Shown in pieces: positions 22,690-34,734 of a stretch of 64,000 nt of DNA (position 1 is the stretch's first letter; each line of letters opens with the position of its first letter). This DNA comes from Hyparrhenia diplandra. Its lineage: Eukaryota; Streptophyta; Magnoliopsida; Poales; Poaceae. A program made the position numbers and the translations under genes. A model generated the notes under the pieces. It was not told the DNA's origin and searched no databases. It saw only the letters and a program-made list of their open reading frames with translations. The stretch spans positions 248,001 to 312,000 of the forward strand of contig JADLZK010000223.1 of assembly GCA_015847255.1 (NCBI GenBank), read 5' to 3'.

Positions 22690-22775
22690 CATTGTAAAAT
22701 ATGCCCTTCGAGGCTTGTTGTAAAATATGCCCTTCGAGGCTTGTTGTAAAATATGCCCATCGAGGCTTGTTGTAA
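22690..22775 (+). repeat. 26 bp tandem repeat, about 3 copies
   Basis: The unit TTGTTGTAAAATATGCCC followed by TTCGAGGC repeats three times, the last with one change. It sits just after the antisense gene of Tat C. Confidence 0.85.
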
Positions 22776-22852
22776 AGCGATGTGAGGTTATCCTTTGTTG
22801 TTTGTTTGTTCTTGTTGCGCTTAGATTCGATTCATGGCGGAGTTCTAGTTGC

Positions 22853-23081
22853 TTTTAGCGAGGCTCGCCTTCGCTTTTGCGGAGCTAACCGCCCCGCTAG
22901 ACTTAGTCGCAGCAATGCCCACTATTTCTTTTAGCGAGGCTTGCTTGTTTTTGCGAAGCTAGTTATGCGTGACTTTAGTCGTAGCGACGCCCCCTATTTT
23001 TTTTAGCGAGGCTCACTCTTGATGTGAAGCTAGTTTTGCTAGACTTAGTCGCAGCGACGCCCCCTATTTCTTTTAGCGAGG
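22853..23081 (+). repeat. 70 bp tandem array of Tat C, left part
   Basis: About 3.3 copies of a 70 bp unit begin TTTTAGCGAGGCTCGCT and end GACGCCCCCTATTTC. The array breaks inside TTTTAGCGAGG, where element E inserted, and goes on at 33099. Confidence 0.9.
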
Positions 23082-24439
23082 TGTTGGTGTTTCTTAGCGA
23101 GAAAGCAAACAAAGTCAAGCGCATCGGGAAATACCGTTGTAGCACTTCACCCGGTGATAAGCAGGGGTATCGTGATAAGTCGCAAGGACGGTCGTGTAGA
23201 GGGCTTTTCGCCCTGTGTCTACCCAAGGCAAGGTTAGGTTCTACGAGTAATGAGGTATCTCTATGGGCTTAGATTTCCGTGCGGGGATTTTCGCATTGTT
23301 ATCTCCTTGCCGGGGCACCGGCCCTCGCCCAAACCGGGCGTAGTCAGGCAATTAGCTCTCGTCACACCGAACAGGGGAGGGATTACAAGGGACGGACAAG
23401 GTCGCCACGACCCCGCCGCCTACCCTCACGGACCGTGGGGTGCTTCGCAAAGGTAGGTGAACGCTAGTCCAAACACCACGTTTGCACTATTGGTCACACG
23501 ACCCTTGATGTTGGCCAAGGTTCCCGGTCAAAGAGTTCCTTCACCAAGGACTAACTCTCTTACGAGACAATCTACCGATCCCGTAGAAGACTATAACAAT
23601 TTAAGATAATATGCTTGGAAAGACAATAAGTCGAAAGATAATCACAAGCTTGCTCACCAAAATGTAAGAAGCTTGTAGAGGTACAAGCCGCCGTGGTACC
23701 CACAAGCCCCAAGACTCAGGACCTCCTAGGAACCGCGGATCACCATCGGCTACTCCGACAACTCGAGTAGAAGGAGCAAAGTTTCCTTCTAGCTTTTCCC
23801 TCTCTCACTCTCTAGAATTGGAAGATGAGAAGAAGACTAATCTACTCTCTTGCTCAAGTGTGCTGAATTCTCCTTGTAGTGATGCTTGAGGGAGAGGTAG
23901 GGGGTCTCCTTTTATAGCTTGAGTAGAGGGGTGTCTTTGGAAAATTGCCTCCACCACCATTATGTCCAAACCGACCAAGAATAGGCGGTTTGGAGGTTCA
24001 TCGAACCTGGTCCACGGCACCACCGTCATTCCACGGAGTAAAGGAACCGCCAAGACCGGCCCGCCCCACTGCCGAGAACAGGGTGGGGGCGCACCGTGGT
24101 GCGGGCGCACCACTCGCCGGCCCCGACTCGCCCGGTTTTTGACGATGTCGTCTTGTTTCGTTATCTTGGGCCTGGTGTTGACGTGGAAAACCCGAGTTTG
24201 TGGCTTTGGCCGAGATAAGTTGGGTTGGTCTTGCCATTTGTCACCTTTGGGCTTTTTCTATTTATTGATTTATTATTCTTTTTCTTTGTATTTTGGCCCA
24301 AAGTGCACATGTCTTGTCTTGTACCCGCAAGAACCAAATATACACCAAAACTATGGAATTTGTTAATTTATAAACCCTATCTCTAGGTGGTTTTGGTGTA
24401 TGTTGACGGTGTTTGATATGTAGTTGGTTACCGTCAACA
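23082..24439 (-). repeat. 3' LTR of Athila E
   Basis: The ends are TGTTGGTG and GTCAACA, length 1358 bp. It matches 31749-33098 throughout with scattered substitutions and many one-base indels. The purine tract TGTGGGGAGTT (minus strand, 24450-24440) adjoins it. Confidence 0.93.
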
Positions 24440-25885
24440 AACTCCCCACACTTAGCCCTTTACTCGCCCCTCGAAAGTGAAGGCGTAGGACTAAAGTGGT
24501 TCAATCTCCAAGATGTAGACCCGCATACAAGTTATTCCGGGCCTCACCCGCTTTGTGAGCATTCAAGAGTGTCTACCATGTTATCTTGAACGATTGAACA
24601 ATGGAACGGCATGAATTGTATCTCCTTGCTACTACTCATGTGCAAAGACTTGGTAAATTTTTGGATTTTTAAAGATAAAATAGCAATGCTCCATGGTTGA
24701 TTCTCACATGGTCACTCATTTTGTGTCTTCTTACCAAAGCACTCTCGCTCTCACTCATCCTATCTTTTTGCGGGGTTTTGTGGATCTTTGGAGTGGAGTG
24801 TTGCATACGCACCTCTCAGTATGTTTTGTCGAGTCAAGCTCGGATCGTTGGAAAGAGGTGCCATACCCCTAGATCGAAATGTGCAAAAGTGTGTGGAAAA
24901 TATTTGTGGTATTTTTTTGTGGTTACTCCTTGACTCATGATCTCTCTTTTCTTTTTGTATGCTTTTGGAGAGATATGGGCTACTTTTTTCTTCTATCTCT
25001 TTTTTTTTTTGGAAGATGTGGGCTCTACTCGCCCTCGGACACGTGTCCATTTTTCATCTCTTTTTTTTTTCTTTTCTTTTTCAGAGCCTGTATCTTCTTT
25101 CTACATGATACTTTTTCGATAATGTGAGATGATCATGGTGTAACTTGGATGGAGTATTTATTTTGTGGATGGTGAAGATGCATGTTGTGCGCAATTCTCA
25201 TTGTGAGAATCGGCGTGTATATGTGGGTGTATGTGTTTTTTTTTCGATCTTGGGAGTATGAGCCTCTCTCAACGCTAGATCAACGGAGCGACAAAACTCA
25301 ATACAGCAGGAAGTAGCTATAGTGGATATTCATGTCATTATTCGGGCTTTGGTAGGATTTGTCTAAGTCAAACCGGGAGCATGCTTTATTTGAATTTTTG
25401 AAATAAAACCAAGTCTCATTGCATAAGAGAGCAAGTGTCAAGTCATTCTACCATATCTCAAAGCTCAATTGTTTAGATGAACATGGGGTCCCTAACAGGT
25501 AGTTATGATTTTTGGTGAGGAATAAAATGTATGCATGCCATTTCTCAATTGGTAGACTAGAGATGGAGTTTTGCCAACTTTGGTTCAGGTTTAGCATCAG
25601 GTTTAAACATTTGAGGTGGAGAAAGTATGCCACAAGTCAAAAATTTGAATTTATACATTGCGTACCTTGACTTGTGAGAGACGGTTGTGCCTCCCCACAC
25701 TTGTTTTTGTACCTATTTTATTTCTTTTTGCACAAGACAAAAACAAGTGGAGACATACACAATATTCCAAAGACAAGCTTTATTGAATTCATAAATAATT
25801 TCATAATACAAATGTAGACGCCGCACTTGAAGGAATTATAAAATAATTGGAAAGGGAAATGCTGAAATTTAAATTTTGCGCGTGC

Positions 25886-26709
25886 CTAATTATTCGGGGA
25901 CGTAGAAGTGCCTATGCGGGCCTTTTGAGGGCATGCCCGCATTGGCGGCTTTAGCGACACGACAAGCTTGGTCTTAAAGCCAAGGTGGAAGGAGTCTAAC
26001 TCTTTTCTAATCGCCTTATTCTCATCTTCCGCCGCTTCTACGTCGGTGGTGAGCCTTTTCACTAGCGCACGCAATGAATTGACTCTAGCGTTGCTAGCGA
26101 AGGCTCCTTAGGTACCGAGCTGCTACCGGCTGTGTACAGTGAAGGAGTACCCTCGGAACGGCTCTCAAAAACATTGGGAGCCTTCCTAGGGGCAGCCCGA
26201 GGTACCCTCAAAGGACCCTCACTACTCGAGCGACTCTCGAACACGTTCGGGGCCTTTCTAGGGGCTGCCCGAGGGATGCGAAGGGGGGCACTAGGAGATG
26301 TCGCTGGAGTGGGGGCCTTCGTAGGCTTCTTCATCAACCCCTTTCCACGCCCACCCGCTGGTGTGTCAACACCAACGACGGTGTATGGGAAGCTTGCATC
26401 GGAGGCGTGGAAGGACGAAGTCTCCGTCGAAGAAGAACGGCTGCCCGGTACTTCGGGAGCCTTCCGCTTGATGCCGATGGTGCCCACCGTAGGGCGAGGG
26501 GGGCGCCCAAGGATGCTCTTGGGTGCCACGGACCTGCCCGTGGTCACCATGCTGTTCCCTCCGCTTGAAGAATAGTGTGGAGGAGGGAGCATGGCAAGCG
26601 GAGCAACGGTTGATGGTTCGACCTCATCACTTGAGAAGGAGAGGTCTCCATCGTTGATGGAGCAAAGCGAGCGAGCGGAGTTGTAGAGGGAAAGAGCATG
26701 GCTCGCCAT
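25886..26709 (-). pseudogene. Extra ORF of Athila E downstream of integrase
   Basis: ATG 26709 lies in the good context GCAGCAATGG. The predicted product starts MASHALSLYNSARSLCS, then is rich in S, P and T. A segment is duplicated in tandem: PRAAPRKAPNVFESRS occurs twice, about 25 residues apart. After a frame change near 26070 a heptad-like C-terminus follows (RALVKRLTTDVEAAEDENKA), probably coiled coil, ending at 25886. No membrane segment is seen, so it is not an obvious env-like protein. A TATA box stands 87 bp upstream (26796-26807). It is not homologous to gag or pol and may be a captured gene. Family unknown. Confidence 0.55.
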
Positions 26710-26795
26710 TGCTGCTGGTTGATGAAGAGTAGTAGAGGATTGGGGAGTGGTGAGAGCAAGAAGATGAGTGTGTGAGGAGAGGAGAGGTGAGGTGT

Positions 26796-26807
26796 GGTAT
26801 TTATAGG
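26796..26807 (-). promoter_or_regulatory. Internal core promoter before the extra ORF of Athila E
   Basis: CCTATAAATACC reads on the minus strand. A leader rich in C and T (CACCTCTCCTCTCCTCACAC) follows, as in plant core promoters, and the ATG lies 87 bp downstream. It is well away from both LTRs. Confidence 0.6.
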
Positions 26808-27212
26808 ACAAGGTGTACCCTCCGCCTCGACACGAATCAAATCGCCAGAGCAAACGGCATGAATGTCATTCATTTGCAGGGTAAAGGCACGGGCGAAGTT
26901 TGAGTGCCGCCGAGCCAGCCGAGTGCGGGCGCACCCCCTGCGCCCCCCCCGGTCGAAGTTTTCGACCACGTTCCTTATTGGTTTTCAAATTTCAAATTTC
27001 ATTTGTTTGCCGCTACGAAGCTCTAACCCCCCATTCCCAATCCTGGTTTGATTTCTTTTTGGATTTATTCTTTGAAAATAGAAAATGAATTGTGCAAAAT
27101 AATAAATAAATAAAGCAAGCACTAATCAGCATAAGCTAGTGAGGGCAAAAAGGTAAAACAAAGATAAACATGACCTCACAAGCTTTTTTTTTTTTTGTAT
27201 GCTGATTATCAT

Positions 27213-28560
27213 TTACCTATTTTCAAAGCATAAATCTATTCTATCAAGCTCTTGGTTAAGATCAGGCAATGGCTCAAAGAAAAGCTTGAGGCGTTGACCG
27301 TTTACCTTTTGGATCGTACCTGCGTCATCTTGGATTGTGATCGCGCCATGTGGCGAAGTGTTGATGACGGTGTACGGTCCTTTCCATTTGCTCCTCAGCT
27401 TTCCTTCGCTGAATAATTTCACCCGGGAGTTGAATAGGAGTACCTTATCGCCTCGTGGTGAATTCCTTTATCTTGATGCGCTGATCATGCCATCTTTTTG
27501 TGCGCTCTTTGTAGAGCTTTTTGCACCGCGGGTACGCCTTCTCCCGCCATTCTTCAAGTTCAGAGATTTGTCTCTGTCGGTTCTTTCCGGCGAGTTTGAC
27601 GTCCATGTTCCACTTTTTGATGGCCCAGTGAGCTCGATGTTCCAATTCAACCGGTAAGTGGCGAGGTTTTGCCATATACCACCGATAGGGTGACATGCCG
27701 ATGGGGGCTTTGTATGTTGTCCGGTATGCCTAGAGAGCATCCGGCTTGTTCTTCCAGCCTTTCCCCATCTCGTTGACCGTCCGAGTATGTTCTTGATTTG
27801 TTTGTTTGAGGTTTGGCTTGCCCGCCTGGTTTGCGGATGGTACGGGTAGCAATGTTGTGCTTGGCGCCAAGTTCCTTCGGGAATGCCCTCGAATGATTTG
27901 TCCATGAAGTGTGATCCTCCGTCACTTATCACCATGCGTGGTGTTCGAAACGGGGAAGATCACTTCGCGTGAAACATCTTGCGTGCATGTTTGGCGTCGC
28001 AGCTCTCGCATGGCATTGCTTCTACCCACTTTGACACATAATCCATCGCCACCGGGATGTACTCGCAATCATGGGACTTAGGGAATGGCCCCATGTAATC
28101 AATGCCCCACACATCAAATATTTCTATTTGAAGGTTGTAGTGCAAGGGCATTGCATTACGAAAGTGCGTGATATTTCTAGTTCTTTGGCAGCTTGGGCAT
28201 CTTCGATGAACTCTTTTTGTGTCTTCGTACATAGTTGGCCGGTAGAATCCGCCTTGACCGCGATATTTTGGCTTGTGTACGGAATACTCCGGTGTGGCGG
28301 CATAGGGTGATGCATGACATTTCTCAATGATTTGCATCCCCTCTTCCCTTGGTACACATCTTCTCGACAAGCCGTCACCACATACTGCATGCAGTGCGGT
28401 TCATCCCAAAGGTGTCGTCGGCTTTCCACTTGCGACTTACGCTTATCCTCTCGGGTGGTACATATCCTACAACCATAAAGTTGACAATGTTTGCATACCA
28501 TGGATTGGAGTCCGACACCTTTAGTAGCATGTCGTCGGCGCATGTAGTCATTGATAGGAG
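27213..28560 (-). pseudogene. Integrase of Athila E
   Basis: The integrase inserts element cDNA into the genome. The zinc-binding region (about 28370-28170) keeps H and C residues in EKCHASPY and RRCPSCQRT. The core shows FDVWGIDYMGPFPKS and YVSKWVEAMPC, then MVISDGGSHFMDKSF for the second catalytic aspartate, after a frame change near 27950. The third catalytic region and the lineage-typical KLYKERTKRWHDQRIK follow in another frame. The C-terminus ends with GKLRSKWKGPYTVINTSPHG and NGQRLKLFFE. The frameshifts make it non-functional as sequenced. Confidence 0.85.
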
Positions 28561-30067
28561 GTTCCCGCATGTTAGTGACCTGCATAACGCGTGACAAATG
28601 ATTTGCAACGGTATTCTCTACTCCCTTTTTATCTTTTATTTCTAGATCGAATTCTTGGAGTAAAAGAATCCAGCGGATCAACCGAGGTTTCGTGTCTTTC
28701 TTAGTGAGAAGATACTTAAGTGCAGCGTGGTCAGTGTAAACGACTATCTTAGCACCCACTAAGTAAGAGCAAAATTTCTCGATAGCGAAGACTACCGCAA
28801 GGAGCTCTTTTTTACGTGGTGGCGTGGTTAATTTGGGCTCTGTTAGAGTCTTGCTAGCATATGCGATTGCATCTTGCTTTTTGTCCTTGGTTTGGCCTAA
28901 GACCGCACCAACGGCATAGTCGCTAGCATCGCACATGATTTCAAACAAAGAATGACCAATCAGGGGGTTGGATGATCGGAGCCGAGATGAGTGCTTTCTT
29001 AAGGGTTTTCAAAGCGTGCATGCACTCATCCGTGAAGTCGAAAGGTGCATCCTTGGCAAGGGGTTCGCGAGGGGTCTCAAGATTTGTGAAAAATCTTTTT
29101 ATGAACCTCCTATAGAACCGCATGACCTAGGAGCTGCGGATCCCTTTGACATTCACCGGGAGGTAGCTTTTCGATAACGCCTATCTTAGCTCTGTCTACC
29201 TCAATCCCCCCTCTCGGACACCTGGTGTCCATGAACGATGCCTTCTCGGACCATAAAGTGGCACTTTTCCCGATTTTAGTACTGTGTCCTTTTCTTGGCA
29301 TCGCTGCAAGACCTTGTCTAAATTCTTCGACAACTTTCGAAAGTCTTACCATAGGCGAGAAATCGTCCATGAAGACCTCCATGATCTCTTCAATCATGTT
29401 CGAGAAAATAGACATCATACAATCACCGAAAGGAAGCGGGTGCATTACACGTACCAAAATGACATTCTACGGTAAGCATAGGTTCCGTATGGGCATGTGA
29501 AGGTGGTCTTGCTTTGGTCATCGGGGTGGATCGGGATCCGTGGTACCCGAATACCCGTCAAGGAAATGTAAGAAAGAGTGTTTTCGCTAACCACTCCAAC
29601 ATCTCATCGACGAATGGAAGCGGGAAGTGATCTTTCTTAGTTGCCTTGTTAAGTTTTCTATAGTCAATGCACATTCTCCACCCTCGTGACTTGTCTTTTT
29701 TGGAATGAGCTCGTTCTTAGAGTTCTCAAACCATCGTCATTCCTTCCTTTTTAGGGACCACTTGGTGGGCTAACCCAATCGCTGCGGTGGTACGGGATAA
29801 ATTATCCCGACGCGGAAGAAGTTTGAGAACTTCCTTCTTTCACGACTTCACGCATCGCGTTATTGAGCCTTCGTTGGGGTTCGCGTGATGGGGTAATTGG
29901 AAGGGTCAATAGGTATGCGATGTGTGCGAGTGTTGGGCTTACCCCTTTTAGATCTTGTAAGGAATACCCAAAGACCGATCTATGCTTCTCTAAAACGGCT
30001 ATGAGTTGGGTCGCCTCCCGGTCACTAAGTTTATCACTAATGATAACCCGAGTTTGTGTGTCACCGT
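28561..30067 (-). pseudogene. Reverse transcriptase and RNase H of Athila E
   Basis: The N-terminal part near 30000-29900 and palm segments are scattered over three frames. The catalytic motif reads VFMDDFS (about 29400), the F-MDD form. After the connection (FYRRFIKRFFTNLETPREPL, 29115) the RNase H shows CDASDYAVGAVLGQ, KELLAVVFAIEKF and VYTDHAALKYL, with the three expected acidic residues in place. The last part of this domain, to ANHLSRV, is an unbroken frame. Confidence 0.85.
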
Positions 30068-30600
30068 TTAGGAAGACATAGCGTAGGGCCGGGGCGTGGG
30101 TTTAAGCTCAATCGAGGAGGCCGTGTCGACTCTTCCTCTTGGGGAAGTTCTATGGTTTCCCCGAGTCGCGTCCTCTTCTTCTATGAAGAATTGGGCATCA
30201 CGTTCTAGGTCCTGTCTCGTGGTTTTCATAGAGCATGACTCCTTTGACCTCCTCGGGCGTGACATACTCATGGAGAGAGTCCGATTCTCGAAGTTTTTGG
30301 CTCGAGTAACCGGTATGGACAATGATTTTCCTCCTAGTTTGACATCTAAATCCCCGGATTTTGGTAGATCAAGAATCTTTTCCAAGGGATGCCCGATTAG
30401 GATGTCAAAATCTTGGATATCAAAAATATGAAAATCCAAAGAAAGTTTGACATTCCTATGTAGAAGAATTTGGTCGTGTATAAGCTCACGGCATTTTATG
30501 ATGGTTCGGGGCGCTATGCGCAAAGTCCGTGCTGTGTGGGTTCTAGGTGCTCCCTTGTCACATTCTTTGTGCAAAGGATTTGGACATGATGTTTATGCCA
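30068..30600 (-). pseudogene. Protease region of Athila E
   Basis: The sequence around FHIFDIQDFDILIGHPLEKI and GDLDVKLGGKSLSIP matches the Athila protease-to-RT linker. The catalytic D-S/T-G motif itself is not clearly readable. 30600-30900, between this and gag, shows no clear domain. Confidence 0.6.
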
Positions 30601-30899
30601 CGTTAGCAGGGTTATACATGACCTCCACTACGCCCCTTGATATTTGCAACGGATAGGCGTAGAGGGATGGTTCAATCAATTTCTTCGAAAGAGGGCCCTT
30701 CCTCTCGTAGCCATTCCGTGCTCATGATAGCGGTTAGCTCTTTAATAGACTCTTGGAGAAAGAGTTCGTCGTGGGTAGTTCAGGGCTAACTGGGGAGGTG
30801 GCTTCTTCCATTGTTCGTAATTCGAGGTATTACCAAATTGTTCGAGAGGGTCTTCCTCGAAAAACGGGAGATCCGACCATGCGGTCTCCTTTGGTTCCC

Positions 30900-31640
30900 G
30901 TTCAGGGCGGGTCTCTCTAAAGATGTTTCGGGTTCGGCAAAGAGTCGAAAAGACTTCCTCTTGTTTTCGCTTGGGTTCTACTCGGATGGGTTCTAGCGGA
31001 GGAGTATTCTCAAGAATACGGTTTAGGAGAGCTTCTCCTTCCGCGTGGTTTTATGTGCAAACGACCCTCGGCAGCCTAAATCAAGCAAGAGGGGCGTTTG
31101 CTCTATCCAATCCTAGCCGTAAGTCTTTATCAAAGACATGGTTCGTAATGGACAGATCTAGGCCGGATCCGGTAAGAATGGTAAAACGGTCCTGGGGTGC
31201 ACCTATGGTTTCACCCTCTTTTTGTTGGAAGTTGAGGATCTCTTGTCGTAGGGCCGCGATTCTCGGATAAAGGATAGAACGCGCGAGGCAAAACCTATGT
31301 CGCAATTCTTCCCGGTCTCCATTTACCAACCCTACATTGTGGGCATACCATTGAGTCGCCCCTCTACGAGAGAGAACGGAAACAACTTCCACCTCAAAGT
31401 GTCATGTGTCATGCCCGCAATAGTCGGGCATCCACAGAGCTGCTCAAACTCCCGTAGGTGATGATATGGGTTTTCATATTCGAGCCCGAAAAGGCTCGGG
31501 CCCCGAACCATGGCTATGAAGCCGAAGGCGGAGCTCATAATCCGAAGTTGTGATTGGCTTCAGCAGATCGGCATGGTTCTACTGAGCTCGCCCTTAGGAG
31601 CGGATAGGATTTGTATGGTGGGTTGCTCCATGGGTAAGGA
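30900..31640 (-). pseudogene. Gag of Athila E
   Basis: The structural capsid protein is recognised from FGLEYENPYHHLREFEQLCG, DTLRWKLFPFSL, QWYAHNVGLVNGDREELRHR and EILNFQQKEGETIGA. These are in order but split between two frames near 31340-31390. This segment is typical of the Athila lineage. No zinc knuckle was found. Confidence 0.75.
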
Positions 31641-31718
31641 ACTGCTTTTGGGTTTTTGTTTTATAGGAGATAATCTAGACACACGGGTCGACTAGGTCCG
31701 AAATACAACTACGACAAC

Positions 31719-31740
31719 CGTCCCCGCAAGAACGGCGCCT
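31719..31740 (-). other. Primer-binding site of Athila E
   Basis: On the minus strand GGCGCCGTTCTTGCGGGGAC starts a few bases inside the 5' LTR. It resembles the TGGCGCCGTTGCCGGGGA site used by grass Athila elements, usually assigned to tRNA-Asp, with small changes. Confidence 0.65.
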
Positions 31741-31748
31741 TAAATGCT

Positions 31749-33098
31749 TGTTGGTGTTTCTTAGCTTAAAGCAAAGAAAGTCCGCAAGCGCACGGAAATA
31801 CCGTTGTAGCACTTCCCGGTGATAAACGTGGTATCGTATAATTCGCAAGGGACGGTCGTGTAGAGGGCTTTTCGCCTGCGGTCTACCCAAGGCAAGGTTA
31901 GGTTCTATGAGTAATGAGGTATCTCTATGGGCTTAGATTTCGGTGCAGGGATTTCTCGTTGTTATCTCCCTTACTTCGGCACCGGCCCCTCGCCCAAACC
32001 GGGCGTAGTCCGACAATTAGCTCTACGTCACACCGAACGGGGAGGGATTACAAGGGACGGACAAGGCTGTCATGACCTCGCCGCCTACCCTCACGACCGT
32101 GGGGTGCTTTCGCAAAAGGTAGGTGAACGCTAGTCCAAACACCACGTTTGCACTATTGGTCTGACCCTTGATGTTGGCCAAGGTTCCCCGGTCAAAGAGT
32201 TCCTTCACCAAGGACTAACGCTCTTACGAGACAATCTACCGATCCCGTAAGACTATAACAATTTAAGATAATATGCTTGGAAAGACAATAAGCCGAAAGA
32301 TAATCACAAGCTTGCTCACCAAAATGTAAGAAGCTTGTAGAGGTACAAGCGCCGTGGTACCGACAAGCCCAAAGACTCCGACCTCCTACGAACCAGCGGA
32401 TCACCGAAGCTACTCCGACAACTCCGAGTAGAAGGAGCAAAGTTTCCTTCTAGCTTTTCCCCTCTCACTCTCTAGAATTGGAAGATGAGAAGAAGACTAA
32501 TCTACTCTCTTGCTCAAGTGTGCTGAATTCTCCTTGTAGTGATGCTTGAGGGAGAGGTAGGGGTCTCCTTTTATAGCTTGAGTGGAGGGGTGTCTTTGGA
32601 AAATTGCCTCCACCACCATTATGTCCAAACCGACCAAGAATAGGCGGTTTGGAGGTTCAACAACCTGGTCCACGGCGCCACCGTCATTCCGGGAGTAAAG
32701 GAACCGCTCACACTCGCCCGGCCCCACTGTCAGAAAGGGGTGCGGGCGCACCCAGTGGTGCGGCGCACTCTCGGGCCGGCCCCGACTCGCCCCGTTTTGA
32801 CGTGTCGCCTTGTTTCGATTATCTTGGGCCTGGTGTTGACGTGGAAAACCTGAGTTTGTGGCTTTGGCCGAGGTAAGTTGGGTTGGTCTTGCCATTTGTC
32901 ACCTTTTGGGCTTTTTCTATTTATTGATTTATTATTCTTTTTCTTTGTATTTTGGCCCAAAGTGCACATGTCTTGTCTTGTACCGCAAGAACCAAATATG
33001 CACCAAAACTATGGAATTTGTTAATTTATAAACCCTATCTCTAGGTGGTTTTGGTGTATGTTGACGGTGTTTGATATGTAGTTGGTTACCAGTCAACA
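31749..33098 (-). repeat. 5' LTR of Athila E
   Basis: The ends are TGTTGGTG and GTCAACA, 1350 bp. It is the partner of 23082-24439. Differences between the two LTRs are dense near CG and CNG sites. Confidence 0.93.
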
Positions 33099-33572
33099 CG
33101 AGGCTCGCTCTTGGTGCGAAGCTATTTTTGCTAGACTTGGTCACAGTGACACCCCCTATTTCTTTTAGCGAGGCTCGCTTTTTTTTTTGCCAAGCTAGTT
33201 TTGCTAGACTTAGTCGCAGCGACGCCCCCCTATTTCTTTTAGCGAGGCTCGCTCTTGGTGCGAAGTTTTTTTTGCTAGACTTGGTCGCAGCGATGCCCCC
33301 TATTTCTTTTAGCGAGGCTCGCTTGTTTTTGCGAAGCTAGTTTTGCTAGACTTAGTCACAGCGACGCCCCCTATTTCATTTACTGAGGCTCGCTCTTGGT
33401 GTGAAGCTGTTTTTTTGCTAGCCTTAGTCATAGCGACGTCCCCTATTTCTTTTAGCGAGGCTCGCTTTTGTGCGAAGTTACTGAATCGCTAGACATGGTC
33501 GGCGGCGACGCCCCCTATTTCTTTTAGCGAGGCTCGCTTTTGTTGCGAAACTGGTTGTACCAGACTTGGTCT
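33099..33572 (+). repeat. 70 bp tandem array of Tat C, right part
   Basis: About 6.5 copies of the unit of 22853-23081 continue after the target duplication CGAGG. Copies differ in the middle (CTCTTGGTGCG or TTGTTTTTGCG). Joined with the left part, the array would have about ten units. Confidence 0.9.
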
Positions 33573-34734
33573 TGATTTTGGAATGCAAACATCGTTATTT
33601 TATTTTTCGTGCGATTGCTCGCTTACATTGGTTTGATGGGGTTGACATTGCGGAGGTGACCTCACTTTGGGTTCTCTTTTGGAGCGAGCGAGGCTAGCTC
33701 TTCTTTTTGGCGTAGCAGTGGTGTGGGGCGCGTTCGTCATCCGAAACTCGGATCGATGAGTGTCTTGTGGTGGAACCGCGGCGTGTTGTGAAGGTCGGCT
33801 CTTGCCGGCTCATCCTTGGTTTCGCCTGGGGCACGGGTTGATGCTCTGCTAGAGGCATCTCTATTGATATATGCACTGAATGCTCATCCCGTGTGAGCTG
33901 ATTGGCTCCGGATTGTAGAGTGAACGCCGCCCCTTCGCGCCACGGTTCTTCTTCGTTTCTTTGCCTTCCTTAGGCCCTAACACCGGAACTTCGACCACTT
34001 TGGTGAGATGGCCCTCGGGAAGATGTTACATTCTCCATTGTGGTATCTCCCCGAGGGTCGTTGCGTTGCGAGGTGTTGCTAGATGGGGCATTGTCCCGGT
34101 GTCATGCCACAGGTATCGCCAGTACAATGGCTGTCCCCCCTCTCGAAGGTTCAAAATGTTTAGTTTAGGCTGCGGCCGGCCTTTGTTTGTGTCGGGCCGC
34201 TGCGTGCAGTGACGAGAACCTCGGCCTTCGGAGGTTTGGTGGCTACCAGAGTAGGCCCTACGGCGAGGATATGGAAGACAACAAGCGGTTGGAGGATTAC
34301 ATGTTCCATTGTGGTACCTTCACCGTGTATGGTGCGAGGGTCTTGGGAGGTCTTTTGGCATTTGCCTTGTATGCACGAGGGTTTCGTGGCTTTGGCGGCA
34401 TTGCTGGGCGCGGGCGGTTTGCTGTATCTAATGGCCTATGCCTTCCTGACTCGAGGGAGTTTGTGAGGGGTTGGGGCTGGTTTTATAGTGCCTTGGGGCG
34501 GGCCATCGTGACGGTCGAGGGGTACCTGTTTTTGGTAAATGCGGCATGTACCGGGTTGGTGGAGTTGGTGGTGTGGTTGGCGTATTGAATGGGGTTAGGT
34601 GGCATGTTTTATTGCCGGTTGTGTCGTGGCCTTGGTGGTTTGTTTTTGGTATTTTGCCGGGTGCCGAGATTTTGTTACCCCCACGCTCTTCTTCGTTGGG
34701 TGGGTGTGGGGTTGGCATCTTTTTGCAGGCCCTT
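33573..34734. other. Spacer of Tat C between repeat arrays
   Basis: No gene was recognised. Two overlapping plus-strand frames near 33961-34588 are open but match no family and may be chance. The position, between the antisense gene and pol, is the long untranslated spacer usual in Tat elements. Confidence 0.35.

Larger units (their letters stand above)
23082..33098 (-). mobile_element. Athila-lineage Ty3/gypsy retrotransposon E, both LTRs present
   Basis: The LTRs (23082-24439 and 31749-33098) bound an internal region whose gag-pol reads on the minus strand. CGAGG flanks the element (23077-23081 and 33099-33103), a clean 5 bp target duplication within the 70 bp array of Tat C. The primer-binding site (31719-31740) and polypurine tract (24440-24450) are in place. 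Gag and integrase segments are typical of the Athila lineage. The coding region is broken by frameshifts. An extra ORF with its own promoter lies between integrase and the 3' LTR. Confidence 0.93.

Noticed and set aside
27213..31640. Programmed frameshifting in the Athila polyprotein
   Set aside because: Breaks are numerous, at different places, and without slippery-site pattern. Decay or base-calling error explains them better.
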